Assembly: GCF_040939455.1 (NCBI RefSeq)
Contig: NC_134124.1
Coordinates: forward strand, 31,447,138-31,511,137
From: Microcebus murinus
Lineage: Eukaryota; Chordata; Mammalia; Primates; Cheirogaleidae
Direction of reading: 5' to 3'
DNA length: 64,000 bases
Shown: positions 13,191 to 24,868 of the stretch, piece by piece
Numbering within the stretch: position 1 is the stretch's first letter
Layout of the letters: each line of letters begins with the position of its first letter
The notes under the pieces: generated by a model
Database searches by the model: none
Told to the model about the DNA's origin: nothing
Seen by the model: the letters and a program-made list of their open reading frames with translations, nothing else
Made by a program: the position numbers and the translations under genes

Positions 13191-13544
13191 AACTCCTAAC
13201 TCAGGAATGAGGATGGCGGCGCTGGGGTTGAGCTGGGTGAGGGGGCAAGCAGACACACCAGGGGCTCCACCCTGCCCTGGTGTTGGGCTTTTAGGAAATC
13301 ACCCCCCACGGCAGTAATGGGCAAAATGAAGGGCCCATCTCTCACCCTTGTCTCTCCATGAATGGGAGCTTCCTAGTTGCATCTTGGTTCTCACCCGGTG
13401 ATAATTCTCCTCCCAGTCCAATAGGGTTAGTTATCCAGGGAAAATGCTATCAGTAACTCTTTCTTAGAGGCCTTGCAGATGCCTGTTGGATTTCAGATGG
13501 AGCCAAACCCAGCACCAGGCTGACTTGATGTCTTGGTGTTAGCA

Positions 13545-13678
13545 GTGTGATACAGGGCTCTGATCAGTCCCCAGGTTTCAGTCTCAGCCCTGCCACTGGG
13601 TCCCTGGGTGGCTCTAGGCAAGTCTTTTCTCTCCATGCCTCAGTTTCCTCATCAGTAAAGCAGTGGGATTGATTTGTC
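13545..13678 (+). mobile_element. MIR fragment
   Basis: cagccctgccactgggtccc, ctctaggcaagtcttttctc and catgcctcagtttcctcatc: sense MIR, cut by the Alu at 13687. Confidence 0.7.
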
Positions 13679-13686
13679 AGATTCCT

Positions 13687-14021
13687 GTTTTTTTTTCTTT
13701 TTTTGAGACAGAGTCTCGCTTTGTTGCCCAGGCTAGAGTGAGTGCCGTGGCGTCAGCCTGGCTCACAGCAACCTCAGACTCCTGGGCTCAAGTGATCCTG
13801 CTGCCTCAGCCTCCCGAGTAGCTGGGACTACAGGCATGCACCACCATGCCCAGCTAATTTTTTCTATATATATCAATTGGCCAATTAATTTCTTTCTATT
13901 TATAGTAGAGACAGGGTCTCACTCTTGCTCAGGCTGGTTTCGAACTCCTGACCTCGAGCAATCCGCCCGCCTCGGCCTCCCAGAGTGCTAGGATTACAGG
14001 TGTGAGCCACTGTGCCTGGCC
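13687..14021 (-). mobile_element. Alu (strepsirrhine type), full length
   Basis: Reverse-oriented Alu with TSD agattcct at 13679-13686 and 14022-14029. It inserted just after a MIR tail. Confidence 0.94.
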
Positions 14022-14089
14022 AGATTCCTTTCAATATTCTTTAATACCTCTACATTAGGGGCCTCACTTGGACTGTGGTGTAAATAACG

Positions 14090-14425
14090 AATCACTCGCA
14101 TTTATCAAGCGCTCGCTGTGTACTCAAGTGCTGTTTCACACATTATTTCATTGAATCGTCAAAGAGCACTGTGGGCCAAGTCTGCATGGTGCCTACCTGA
14201 AAGAGTTATTACAAAGGCCAGGTGAGTCAATCTGTACATATGAAGTGCTTGGAACAGTTGGCAGTGCATAGTGAATGCTCAATAAACATGTTACTATTTT
14301 TCCTGTTTTACACGTGTGAAAAGTAAGCCCCAGAGAGTTTAAATAACTTGCCCAAGGCCACACAGCTAGAAAATGGCAGAGCCTGGATTAAACCCAGGGA
14401 GTCTGTACTCTGGACCACTGCTCTG
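14090..14425 (-). mobile_element. Two MIRs in opposite directions, possibly nested
   Basis: Reversed MIR pieces (14090-14180: catttatcaagcgctcgctg; 14300-14425: ttgcccaaggccacacagct) flank a sense MIR 3' part (14190-14295: gaagtgcttggaacagttgg, gaatgctcaataaacatgtt). This may be one MIR inserted into another. Confidence 0.65.
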
Positions 14426-15394
14426 CGCTGCCTCTTACTAAGAGGCAGGAATAACACGTTAGGGAGCAATGGGGACTAAGCGCAGCAAGAGAGTGCCTGT
14501 CCCCAAAGACAGGCCAATTCCAGTTTTTAAATATAGCACTGTAGTAGATCAACAAACGCATCTGCAGGCTGAATTAGACCCTCAGGTGGTTGGTCAGGTG
14601 GCCATACCTACTCCAGGCCATGATCTGGCTCCCAGAACTGTGTCCTTAAATTCCAGCAGGTGCTACACAGCGAGGAATAGCCACAGAAATCCCCCCCTGT
14701 GTTAGTGCACTGGGAGAAATCCCGAGTGAATGGGCACAGACACTCCATGGAGGTGAAGAGGGCAATGGCCCAAGGGGCGCAGGTGTGGCAGGTGTGTGAC
14801 CCCAAGAACTCAGCAGGGGCAGAGTGAGGACAGCAGCGGGCACTTGGCAGGGGAGGTGAGCCACTGGTTTGTGAGGCCCAGACTGAAGGCAGGAAGGGTT
14901 TGGGTGGGGGCGGGAACAGCCTAGAATCTTTCCTCCAGCTCTCCCTCCTTTTCTTTTCCTGGAAGAATTCCAGGAATGGGAGCGACTAGGCCAAAGAAGC
15001 TTCAGGATAAAACCATCAAAGTCGGGGGGAAGCAAGGAGGTTGAGACAGGTGTTTTGAGAGTGGAGAATGAAAGGGAGGGAGGGAGGGAAGCGTCTAAGA
15101 GAAAGGAGAACCAGGGAATTCCAGGTATAAATGCCGCCTCCTTCAGAGAGCAGATTTTGAGAACCAGATCCAATTGAGCCGCCATCTCCTACCTTCTCCA
15201 GTTTAAATTTCTAAGAAGAAGGAGCTTACGCAGCCCCAGCTCCGCCAGGAAAGGAGGCAGTGAAGTGCAGTGCGAGGCTCCCTAGCTGTGCAAGCCAGGA
15301 CAAATATGTTGCCTCAGTTTCCCCATCGTGAAAATAGGAGTATAAAAATCTAACTCATCGTGAAAGCCAGTGTTGGTGGAGCCCTGGGTGCCGT

Positions 15395-15570
15395 GTGCTC
15401 AGCACTCCTCATTTCAGCATGGCTCATTTCAGCACGGTGGCGGCTCTGAGCATCCCGGGGTAGAGACGAGAGGGCAGGGTCAGAGAGGTTAGAGTTCACG
15501 CCCACGGGGGCAGAGTGGCAGTGCCTGCGTTGGAACCCAGACAGCTGACTGCAGAGCCTGTGAGTCTCGC
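15395..15570 (-). mobile_element. MIR-like fragment
   Basis: gtgtgctcagcactcctcat then gcgttggaacccagacagct: diverged reversed MIR. Confidence 0.45.
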
Positions 15571-15644
15571 CACCACTGCGTGTCTCATGGGGCGACGAAG
15601 GGTGGCGTGATTCCCACGGTGCACAGTCTCTCCGGTGATCGTGT

Positions 15645-15850
15645 TAGCAGCTCGCGTTCGTGCAGGGCTGTTTACCTACCAGGCCGGTGCTGGCCGCTCT
15701 ACACGGGTCCCCTCGTTTCATCCCCCCAGCATCCTTCTGAGATTCAGATGACTTCTTATTAGTGTCACAGAGAAGGGAACTCCTCTTGGGGAGGTTACGT
15801 ATCAGCCCGTAGCTTTGGAAGAGGTGGGGCCTGGGTTTCAGCCCAGCCTC
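15645..15850 (-). mobile_element. MIR fragment
   Basis: gctctacacgggtcccctcg, gtgtcacagagaagggaact and ggtggggcctgggtttcagc: reversed MIR. Confidence 0.5.
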
Positions 15851-16429
15851 CAATCCCTGAGCCTTTGCGGGTTTTATCTACGCTGCCTCTTCATCAACCC
15901 TGAAGCTGACCACTGCTCCTCTCCCTCCTCCCGGGGCTCCTCCCTTCTCCGGCCTTCCCTGACCGCACCCCGTTGCTGCAGTCTCTCCCTGCTCCCAGCC
16001 CCGTGGCCTTTCGCGTCTACACTGCTGACTGAGCACCTTGTTAAGTTCCCCTGCATCCTCTGATGACCTGTGCCTCACAAGCCACATGCACTGTCCTGGG
16101 CTGTTGTGGGCATGACTCCTGCCCGTTTGAAGTGTGAGCAAGCCTTGTCCGGCCGGTCAGAGCCTCTGCTGCTGAGGGCAGGAACAAGGCTTCTTCCCGT
16201 GTCTGAGCCCTCCTTGTGCCTAGCACGGGCTGCCGCGCCCACGTGGCAAGCTGTTGGTACTTGGTGGGTTGATTGCAACGACGGTGAAAGGAGAACAGAA
16301 GGGGAGGCAGGGAGCTTCTCCTGGTCACCCTCTGCAGCTTAGCACAGGGGAGACGCTCAGAGGAATAAAATCCAAAGTCCATATTAAGGGCCCCAGATGC
16401 CCCAAAGCCAGGTTTCCACCTCCACTCCA

Positions 16430-16700
16430 TCATTCCCAGGCACACTCCCCTCCAGCCGTGCCAGCCTTCTTTTCTGTTCCTCGAACTCACCAACATCGCC
16501 CTGCCCCAGTGCCTTTGCACTGGCTGTTCTGTTGCCTTTCCCCCAGATCTTGGCATAGCCAGCTGATTCCTGCCACCTGTCTCCCCTTGAACACCACCTT
16601 CTCAGCCAGGCTCCCCTGGATGGCCCACCTGCCTTTACACTTGACCCCAGCCCCCTGCTGTCTTTTCTGAATAGCGTGAGTGTGTCTGAAATGACATGTT
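16430..16700 (+). mobile_element. L2 fragment
   Basis: Contains tgcctttgcactggctgttc and ttgaacaccaccttctcagc, matching the order of the L2 3' coding end on the sense strand. Confidence 0.6.
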
Positions 16701-16918
16701 GACTTGCTGCTTCTGGTTGGGATGCATCTCCCCCTCCTAACAAACTTGCAAGATGGCCGTTTCTATCATCCCTAGGTTTGTTAGACAGTGAATAGAGGTG
16801 CCTGAACCTAACTGAATTAAAGGAAGGAAGGAGGACTTCAAACATTGCCCTTTCTTCCTGCTCACTCCGGCCTCCCAGGTGCAAAAGGGGAAGAGGCTGC
16901 TTAGAAATGGTGCTCTGG

Positions 16919-17263
16919 GCTGGGCACAGTGGCTCACACCTGTAATCCTAGCACTCTGGGAGGCCGAGGCGGGAGGATCGTTTGAGCTTAGGAGCTCGAG
17001 ACCAGCCTAAGCAAGAGCAAGACTCCGTCTCTACTGTAAAAAAATAGAAAGAAATTAATTGGCCAACTAAAAATATATAGAAAAAATTAGCCGGGCATGG
17101 TGGCGCATGCCTGTAGTCCCAGCTACTCAGGAGGCTGAGGCAGGAGGATTGCTTGAGCCCAGGAGTTTGAGGTTGCTGTGAGCTAGGCTGACGCCACAAC
17201 ACTCTAGCCTAGGCAACGGAGTGAGACTCTGTCTCAAAAAAAGTCAAAAAATAAAAATAAAAA
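16919..17263 (+). mobile_element. Alu (strepsirrhine type), full length
   Basis: Sense Alu with middle block gaaattaattggccaacta and an A-rich tail broken by gtc. TSD agaaatggtgctctgg at 16903-16918 and 17264-17279. Confidence 0.95.
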
Positions 17264-18299
17264 AGAAATGGTGCTCTGGCGGCTGGGGTGAAGCGTGTTA
17301 TCAGGAGTTGTGAAATGGGCGCTATGGGAACTATGCGTGTGAAACAGCCCTGGGCAGGAGGAAGTGGCCCGGCCATTGTGCCTGGCCCAGGAGGAGAGGT
17401 TTGGACACTTGTTGGCCGGGAGTCCCGAGGGCCCTTTAGAAAGCGATCCCGCCCAGCCCGCCCTGGGAGGGAGCGGGGCCAGCGTCCCGCTGGACGGCGA
17501 TAAAGAGGTTGCTGTGGGAAGCCCGGGCCTGCTCGGGCGGCACTGGGAACATGAAAGATAGGTTCCACATTCTTCAGCCCCAAGAGAATCACCACCCAGC
17601 GTTCAACTTGGCAAAAGGCTTTCTGCTCCCCGGAGCTGCCTCCTTGGAAAAGACACGCTGTCTGAATACGGAATGCCCACGGTGGCCGCCTGTCCCCGCA
17701 GCCTGGCCCACAGCAAAGCCACCGCCACTCGTGCTTGCCCCTGAGAAAAGGCAAGGCGTCTTTTGGGGGCTTCTCGTCCCCAAGGCGGCTTTCCCCCGAC
17801 AGGTGTGCCTGCGTGCTCTCCGCAGGGTGCTCCTGGCAGAACCCACCTGTCTCTCCCAGGAGACATATCTGGCCCTTCTTCTAGAAGGGCCTGTTGGGAA
17901 ACATTCAGGAATGTTTGTGCTCCTTCAGAGCTTTGTAATTAAGAAGAGGCAGAACCCGTTCTTGCCTGGCACTCTCTCCTCCTCCCTCTCTCGAGCCCCT
18001 CCAGCATCTGGGTCATTCGATTTCACAATCGGGATTTTCTGTAGCTCGGGAGGTGTAGGCTGCAGCAGGGACCCACCGGGCCAGGCAGGATGGGGGTGAA
18101 TCTCGCTGCTTCGGAGGGTGGGGGCTGGGAGTTCCAGGCAGGCCCCCAAGTCCTGGCCACATCTGAAAGCGGACATCTCTCCCAGCTCACATTTTTGGCA
18201 CTTGCCCAAGGTGAGGCGTTGCAGGCCAGAGAAGCACCCAGTTTCCCAGGGGGACTGGTTTTAAATGGACAATTCCTCTCTTAACTGGCAGGAAGAGTG

Positions 18300-18338
18300 A
18301 GTGTGTGCATGTGTGTGTGTGTGTGTGTGTGTGTGTAT
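18300..18338. repeat. (GT)n microsatellite
   Basis: gtgtgtgcatgtgtgtgtgt continuing to gtgtgtatt, about 39 bp. Confidence 0.95.
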
Positions 18339-19181
18339 TTAAATCCTTGTGCAGCCAAAAACACTCCTCTTCAAATCCTGATTCTCTGAATGACACGTCT
18401 CCACACACTGAATAATTCATCTCCCCCTTGGCATTTGTTCCAGAGAGAATCTTGCTGTCCAGATTGCTTGTAAGTTGCACAGCCTTCCCATAGAAGCTTC
18501 CCTCTTTCCCATGAAAGAGCTCCGGGGAGCTTCGCCGTCCCGTGATTGCTCAAAGGGGAGCCCGAGCATGGAACCCTCTCTCCTCTTGCCTTCCCCTTCG
18601 AACTCTGGGCCCTCTCACCCCACTGCCCTCCATCCCTGCAGGGCATAGTGTCTGTGACCCTGCAGGTGGGGATCAGCATGTCAGCCCCGCCAGAAAGGCC
18701 ACGTGTCTGTCACATCCCTGATGCTTGGAGCTAACAAACTTACGTGTGGGCTCTGAATTCTCGGTGTGCAAGGCTGGGACGCTCGGTGGAGTTCATGGCT
18801 TTCTGGAAAAGTGATGCCTTCTTGGAATTTCAGTCCTGTCCTCCTACGCCCATCCCCATTGTCAGTGAAATCATTTGTATTGATGACTTTGCTGACTTTG
18901 AAACATTTAATTGCCTTTTCATTCAGCAGCCATGGATTTTCCAAGTATATTGAATGTCTTTGCACCAAGACATAGATGACGGAAGGTCCCCGCGTGCTGA
19001 AGCTCCAGGGCCTCGTGCCTGCTTCAGATGTCCCTCTGATCTGGTTTCATCATCCAGTGCAGCTTGCCCTGGGTTCAGGATCGTTCTGAGACTCACTTGG
19101 TCTTGGGAAGTTTTATGAGCAGAGCTCAGGTTTGGAAATCCAGTGGTGGAGCATCAGGTTATATTCGGTGTTTACTAACTA

Positions 19182-19748
19182 TCGTGTTTCCCAGAAAATA
19201 AGACCTACCCATAAAATGAGCCCCAGCAGGATTTCTAAGCATTTGTGCAATAGAAGCCCTACCCCAAAAATAAGACCTAGTGATGGGCGTGGCTACGCAG
19301 TGCATCTGCACAACCCATGCATTTCGTCTCGGAGCAGGAAAGAAGACGAGCAGCCCTTCTCATCTGCCCCATCGTGACAGCTACTATCCCAGAGGTGACC
19401 AGAAAGGTGCAGGCAGCCCCACCAACAAGGTCGGCTCCCCCTGTCAGGTCCCGGCCATCCTGTGCGTGCTGCAAGGCGAGGCTTTGAGGGCAAAGTCTCC
19501 TCAGTGAAGTGATGAGGGGGATGCTCCGCTTTAGGTATTGCGTGTCCCCAGGGGGAAGAAGGAAAGCTGTGGCTGTCATTTTACTATGATGACCTTCCAG
19601 AAGAAGATGACTTAGCTATATTTGAATAAATGTAGATTGGTTGTACCGTACTTAAAAAAAAATAACACATCCCCTGAAAATAAGCCCTAGGGTGTCTTCT
19701 TGAGGAAAAATAAATATAAGACCCTATCTTATTTTCAGGGAAACACAG
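19182..19748. mobile_element. 567-bp mariner-like DNA element with TA duplication
   Basis: The ends are inverted repeats of about 22 bp (tcgtgtttcccagaaaataa at the left; the reverse complement of the right end reads ctgtgtttccctgaaaataa), with about three mismatches. The element is flanked by TA on both sides (19180-19181 and 19749-19750), as for Tc1/mariner/pogo elements. Subterminal copies of aaaataagacct or aaaataagccct recur inside. Near the right end a short frame reads YDDLPEEDDLAIFE then stop (about 19587-19630), which looks like the acidic tail of a transposase. This suggests a deleted, non-autonomous copy. I cannot name the family with confidence. Confidence 0.65.
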
Positions 19749-20007
19749 TATGTGATGTCAAGCGTGTTTTTTTATTTGTAAAATGGAGTAAGAACACATG
19801 CTACCAGAGAGGGGACATAGTGTACATGACTTGCTTTCTAGGCCTAGAGTTAGCCATTATTAAATATTTTAAGTATAATTAATATATGAGATTATGGAGA
19901 AATTAGTTTAAAAAAGAAGAAAAGAAAAAAATTATAATTACCTTGAAATCTCTATATCCAAATAACATTTTGCTGTCTATCCAGTTTCTCTTCACACACA
20001 CATTCGT

Positions 20008-20009
<2 letters not shown>

Positions 20010-20079
<70 letters not shown>

Positions 20080-20089
20080 TCTCTCTCTC
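20010..20089. repeat. (CT)n microsatellite, about 80 bp
   Basis: A nearly pure pyrimidine/purine ct repeat with one gtct interruption at about 20067. The longest simple repeat in the window. Confidence 0.97.
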
Positions 20090-20214
20090 ATGTGTTTTAG
20101 GCAAAACAGTATCCTGTAGCTTTACCTTTCAACAATGTTATTTTTTTCACAGTATATTGAGAACATCCTGCCATGTTAGCAAAATATAGAACACTGCATC
20201 CTTTTTTTGTTCCT

Positions 20215-20290
20215 ACGTATTCATTGCGTTATTCACCCATTCCACGAACGTTTGTTGAGCGCCACTGCGCTACACACGGCGTTCTGTTGC
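20215..20290 (-). mobile_element. L2 fragment
   Basis: attcacccattccacgaacg followed by tttgttgagcgccact resembles a reversed L2 3' end. It follows the long (CT)n tract. Confidence 0.45.
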
Positions 20291-20929
20291 TTGGATGCGC
20301 CATGGATTAGAATCATCTCTTTAATGGCCCAGGAGAGATTCCAGAAGCTGATGACCCGCACATAGATGGGGGGGGGGGGCTGTGCAGAGACGACGTCTGC
20401 ATCAGATTAGTGTCTCCTCTGGCAGGTGGGGCTTCGCAGGGCTGGGAGACGAAGGGGCCTGGCGGCTGGAGCATTCCTGTCCCCTCACAGATGTATTTGT
20501 CATCGATACGAGAGTAACTCACCGTGGAGGGCGGACCTGTGTGGGGAGCTTTTCCTCGGAGACCCTTTCACAGATTTGTCACATACGATGATGCTAGGGG
20601 AGACTGACTCAGCTCTTGGTCACAGGTCTTTGTGGAGCGGAGTGGGGTGGTGGCTGGCAGGCTGCAGGTGGCCTTGCGGAAACTTTCTCCAGATTGTCCG
20701 GAGCAAGTACTCGAGAACGAAGGGCATCCTGAGCTGCGAAAAGTCTCCATCACCTCTGTTTTACCCATTTTCCCGCCTTTTACTCCAAAGCGGTGGCTCA
20801 GATTTTCCACGGGGCTTAGGAGATGCGTTGAAGATGCCAACTTTCAAGAAAACCTAATAACTCGCAGTAGGAACCCTGGAAACAGGCCACTTTGCCTGAA
20901 ATCCCAGCTTTATCATTGACAATGAGAAT

Positions 20930-20990
20930 GATATTTAGTCTTTCTTGGCCTCAGTTTCCCCCTCTGGTACATGGGGGTAGGAGTAACTGA
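20930..20990 (+). mobile_element. MIR fragment
   Basis: tcttggcctcagtttccccc then tctggtacatggggg: sense MIR core. Confidence 0.6.
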
Positions 20991-20994
20991 TGTT

Positions 20995-21175
20995 TTTTTG
21001 GGTGCTCATTCGTACCAGCACGAGTGCTAAATGCACTCAGAGACGTGACTTTCTTTAACCACCCGACAACCCGGAGAGTTCTTGTTATCTCCATTTTACA
21101 GATAAAAATACTAAGGCTCAGAGAGGTAGAGTGAGTTGCCTAACTCACACAGCTAATAAGTGATGCTTTTGAACC
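20995..21175 (-). mobile_element. MIR
   Basis: agcacgagtgctaaatgcac, ttatctccattttacagata and cctaactcacacagctaata: reversed MIR abutting a sense one. Confidence 0.75.
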
Positions 21176-22526
21176 CTCATTTGATGGTGTGTAGTCTGTT
21201 GCATACAGTATACCTCTGGCCTCATCCTCATGGACCCAGTAGTCTCCCACAGGGCAGCAGTAAATTGCCTACAGCAGCTTTGGGGTTCTCCATTCATTCG
21301 ATGGATAGACGCTTCCCACAGCATACGGGGTCCATGAACACACCAGGTCCTCTCCGCCAGGTGCTTTTCACTGTCTCTTCTTCCTTGTTTCTCTCCAAGT
21401 TTAATCTAGAGTGGGCTTTAGAAGGAGGAGAGCCTGCAGGACAAGAGAGGGCAGTTTGCTGTGACTTGGGAGAAAGCCCTGGATCAGAAATGCAAGACCC
21501 ATCCCAATCATCTTCGTTCCTATCCCATCGTACTTTAATTTTCCAGTCTCTAGAAAGGGTTTGGAAGCAGAGCCAGACCCTTCTGGGTTTCCAGAATCGG
21601 GAGGAGGTGGGAAACAGGGGGGCTGGGGGGGTGGGAGTGGTAATATTAGGATCTATATTTTAGGCAGCAATGGGGAGAAACCAAAGTGACAGGGGGAGGT
21701 GGCACTTGGGCTAAGTCTCATAGGCCTAGCTTGCTGGCTCCCCACACTGGCTAAAATACTTGACAAATGGTTTGTGCTACATGTGTGTGTGTTTCTAGCC
21801 TTGATGAGCCGTTGTTAGTTTAGTCGGGTGATTTGTTTGTTTGATTCAGCCAGCAAGACTCGGTGATTGCCACCACTTCACTCCCCAGAAGACGGGGACT
21901 TAGACAGGGGTTATTGCTGAGAGGTCGGTTTGGCCTGGCTTGTCTAGGCAAGGGCAGCCATGGGCGCGGGCATTTGGGAATCGGCTCAAGAGGCAAATAA
22001 ATGCTGCTCGTTGGCCAAACTCACGGGGACGGAACATCTGCTCTCCTAGATGTTGCATTGCCAGCTTTCCAAAGGGCAAGTGGGCATGACAAACATGGGA
22101 GAGAGCCAGGAATACAGACTGGATGCGGGTGGGCGAGTGAGTTACAGGTAGAGAAGCCAGAGAGGGCTGGAGCCCAAGCTAAGAAGCAAGACTTGGCCTT
22201 ACAGCCCTGTCTCGCAAACCCTCAGAGATGCCGAAACGGAAGCCCAGAGAAGGAAGGTGGCATGCTCGGGTCACTGCTGAGTGAATGGCAAAGTTGGGAC
22301 CGGAACAGAGCTTCCTTGCCTCCCTCCCAGGGTGCTCTTTCCCTGCTGCTACAGGCATGCCTTCACCTTCCCGGGAGCAGAGGGGACGGCAGAGCCCGGT
22401 GCTACCGTGCAAAGTTCCCGGATCTGTCGGGCCAGCCCAGAGGCGCGGGAGGCCCCGAGAAGCAGCAGGTTGCAGGCGCTTGGGGATTGTAGGCTGATGG
22501 AGTGTGTTTCTCCTCTCCCTTGCCAG

Positions 22527-22636
22527 GTACACCAAACCGCTCACGTTTGCTGACTGCATTAGTGATGAGTTGCCACTAGGATGGGAAGAGGCGTATGACC
22601 CACAGGTTGGAGATTACTTCATAGACCACAACACCC
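22527..22636 (+). CDS. WWC1: WWC1 coding exon 2: start of the second WW domain
   Basis: This exon is 110 nt: one base completing an Arg codon, 36 codons (YTKPLTF... to ...DHNT), then one base of the next codon. The acceptor is ccttgccag|G and the donor is C|gtaagt. It covers human residues of about 41-76. The second WW domain begins with [11 protein letters not shown], which holds the first signature Trp, and continues with the aromatic pair YF and His of DYFIDH. WW domains of KIBRA bind PPxY motifs in partners such as LATS1/2, PTPN14, dendrin and synaptopodin. The split codon at the 3' end joins as C|AA (Gln), where I recall Lys in human and mouse. The preceding exon is not in the window. 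Confidence 0.97.
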
Positions 22637-22819
22637 GTAAGTTCCTGGCGGTCCTCCCTCCCCTGTGCTCCCTCCCCACCCCTCTACCTCCGTGCCCACC
22701 CTCCCTCCAAGTCTGCAAGAACCACCAGCAGAGACTCCTGGAGCCAGATTGTATTTTGTCTTATATAGATTTAGATAGAGATGTCAGTGTAGATATAGAT
22801 AGATAATGTAGGCTCATGT

Positions 22820-23010
22820 AAAAATAACAGTTTAGAAGGGTTTTTAATAGAATCTATTATAAAACTCTTCCTCTCACAATCCAGCTCCCCAATTTTACAG
22901 AGGCAGCCATTGCTAAGTTTCTTGTATATCATTCCAGAAATTTTCTAATCAAGTGTTTGCGTATGTACATGTATATATGCATATGTTCTCTTTTTTTACA
23001 TGTATAGATT
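22820..23010. mobile_element. LINE-like fragment
   Basis: AT-rich sequence with tatatcattccagaaatttt and repeated tgtatatatgcatatg-type text, as in old L1/L2 tails. Family unclear. Confidence 0.35.
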
Positions 23011-23574
23011 TATGTGCATGCACCACCTTTTTTTTTTTTTTCCATAAAAGAAAGTCATTGTCATTGCCACACCATCTTGGAGCAGCCAGAGCCCAGCAGC
23101 ATGACACACATATGTCCACAGTGGATTGGCATGAGTGTGTCTCTGGCCCACTGTCCCTGTCAGCCCACCCATGCTTCAAGGCACCTGTGATGCAAGTACC
23201 CTGATCCAGTATGCAGATTCCTAGTATCTCAGTCTCTGGGACAGTGAGGGAGGAACCAGCTGAGAAAGGGAGAAGCCAGTCATCTGGCAGGTGGGGGAGC
23301 CCAGGCAACAGGTGTCCCAGGTGGGGAGAGGGGACGTGTGTTTGTGCCTCATCCATTGTGCACCCTCTTGTCCAAGACTTTTCCTGTGTCCCGAAGTTTG
23401 CTGCCCTATCTGTCCACATATACAGAGGAAAGGGATTTTTCCCTCTCACCATCAGCCTCCTGAACTGTAGGATTCCCTCTAACTTTTCAGGCAAGAAGTG
23501 AATGGAAGGAAATGGCATGTGCCGGGCGAAGTCTGCAAGCTAAGAATAGGGCGCTAGATCCCACTGGCCTCTGT

Positions 23575-23760
23575 GCACTGCACATACTCCGTGCCGTGTG
23601 CTGTGCTGGGCATTTCACAGGCATTGTCTCCTTCAGTCCTTCCAGTTACCTGCTGGGGCATTACGATGATTATCTCCACCTTATAAGTGGGATTTAGAGG
23701 TAGTAATTGACTGTTCAAGACTCACAGCTAGAACACGGCAGAGCTGGGATTTGAGCCGGC
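23575..23760 (-). mobile_element. MIR
   Basis: gtgctgggcatttcacaggc, gattatctccaccttataag and aacacggcagagctgggatt: reversed MIR. Confidence 0.7.
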
Positions 23761-24590
23761 GCTGGGGAGTGGAGTTGTACTTCTCCATCCGTTCCTGCTC
23801 CGGGTTTCAGTAGCGCCCTGGCCACACCTCTGTTGTGCCCCTCGTCACTTTGTATCGTAGTTACTTACCTGGGGTTGCAAGTCCTACGGAAGAGACTGTG
23901 TCTAATCCGTCTCCCAGCCGCAGGCCTTTGCCTGGTGAGGCACATAGTAGGTGTGCACTTAACTCTGCTCAGTAGGAAAGGGCATACGTGCATGAATGCA
24001 TGAGCAAATGGATGAATGAGCGGACTGTTGGCCCCGCAGTGGAGAGGAGTTTTTGAGAGACGGCTAATGGCATTAATTGCATTGTTGGGGGTAGCAAAGG
24101 TTTTTATTAGCACTCGTGATTGCGTACTGAGTAATGAGAAGTAAATATGCCTAATTGAGTGTGTGGGGGGAACGAGGTTAATGCTTGGAGGGCTGCATGG
24201 GATGCTGGGTTAAACACGGATGTGCAGGAACCCTAATCAGTCCTTTCCTGTTTCTAATTGCTGAGTGCATCCCCCTCATTAACATCTCATGGCAGGAGTG
24301 GGATTTTAAGGTACTTCTGGGAGTTGTTGGGAAAATGGAAGGAAGGAAGGAGTAGCAGGCTGTGGCAGAGTTTGTTCTTAAGGGGATGATGGCAGGAATG
24401 TGGCATATAGAGGGTGATTAAGGCAGGCCACCGCAGGAAGATGCGATGGAAAGATAGGAAGAATTCTATCTGGTAGTTTGAGCATACCAATACCGGACGG
24501 ACATGACCATCAAGGCCCCAGCATTCAGAGTCATGGACTCAGGCCAGTCCCATGCTGTCTGTTTCTCAGGGACTGAAATTCCTTTCATTG

Positions 24591-24868
24591 TGCACACCCC
24601 CAGCATTCTGGGAGGCCCAGACAGGGGGATCGCTTGAAGTCAGGAGTTTGAGGACAGCCTGGACAGCATAGCAAGACCCTGTCTCAACAAAGAGTTTTTT
24701 TTAAATTAGCCAGGCATGGTAGCTTGCACCTGTGACCCCAAACTGTTCAGGAGACTGAGGCAGAAGGATCATTTGAGCCCAGAAGTTTGAGGTTGCTGTG
24801 AGCTGTGATTATGCAACTGCACTCCAGCTTGGGTGACAGAGCAAGACCCTGTCTCTAAAAAAAAGATA
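24591..24868 (+). mobile_element. Old Alu, 5' end degraded
   Basis: Sense dimeric Alu lacking the strepsirrhine middle block. The right arm reads gagctgtgattatgcaactgc, closer to the ancestral AluJ-like form. Many substitutions and no clear TSD. Confidence 0.85.

Larger units (their letters stand above)
1..22526 (+). other. WWC1: 3' part of WWC1 intron 1
   Basis: No exon-like reading frame with splice borders is seen here, and the KIBRA first exon (first WW domain) is absent. Besides the repeats listed separately, I recognise nothing in 1-1380, 2540-5240, 5775-6880, 7250-7830, 8350-9590, 10010-10700, 11600-12230, 17265-18290, 20300-20920 and 21180-22500. These look like ordinary unique or very degraded intron sequence. 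Homopolymers lie at 1089-1103 (T), 8491-8504 (G, on a purine-rich strand) and 20370-20379 (G). Confidence 0.85.

Noticed and set aside
15400..16900. Several overlapping frames of 140-170 codons
   Set aside because: They overlap MIR and L2 fragments in both directions and show no domain; best explained as chance frames.
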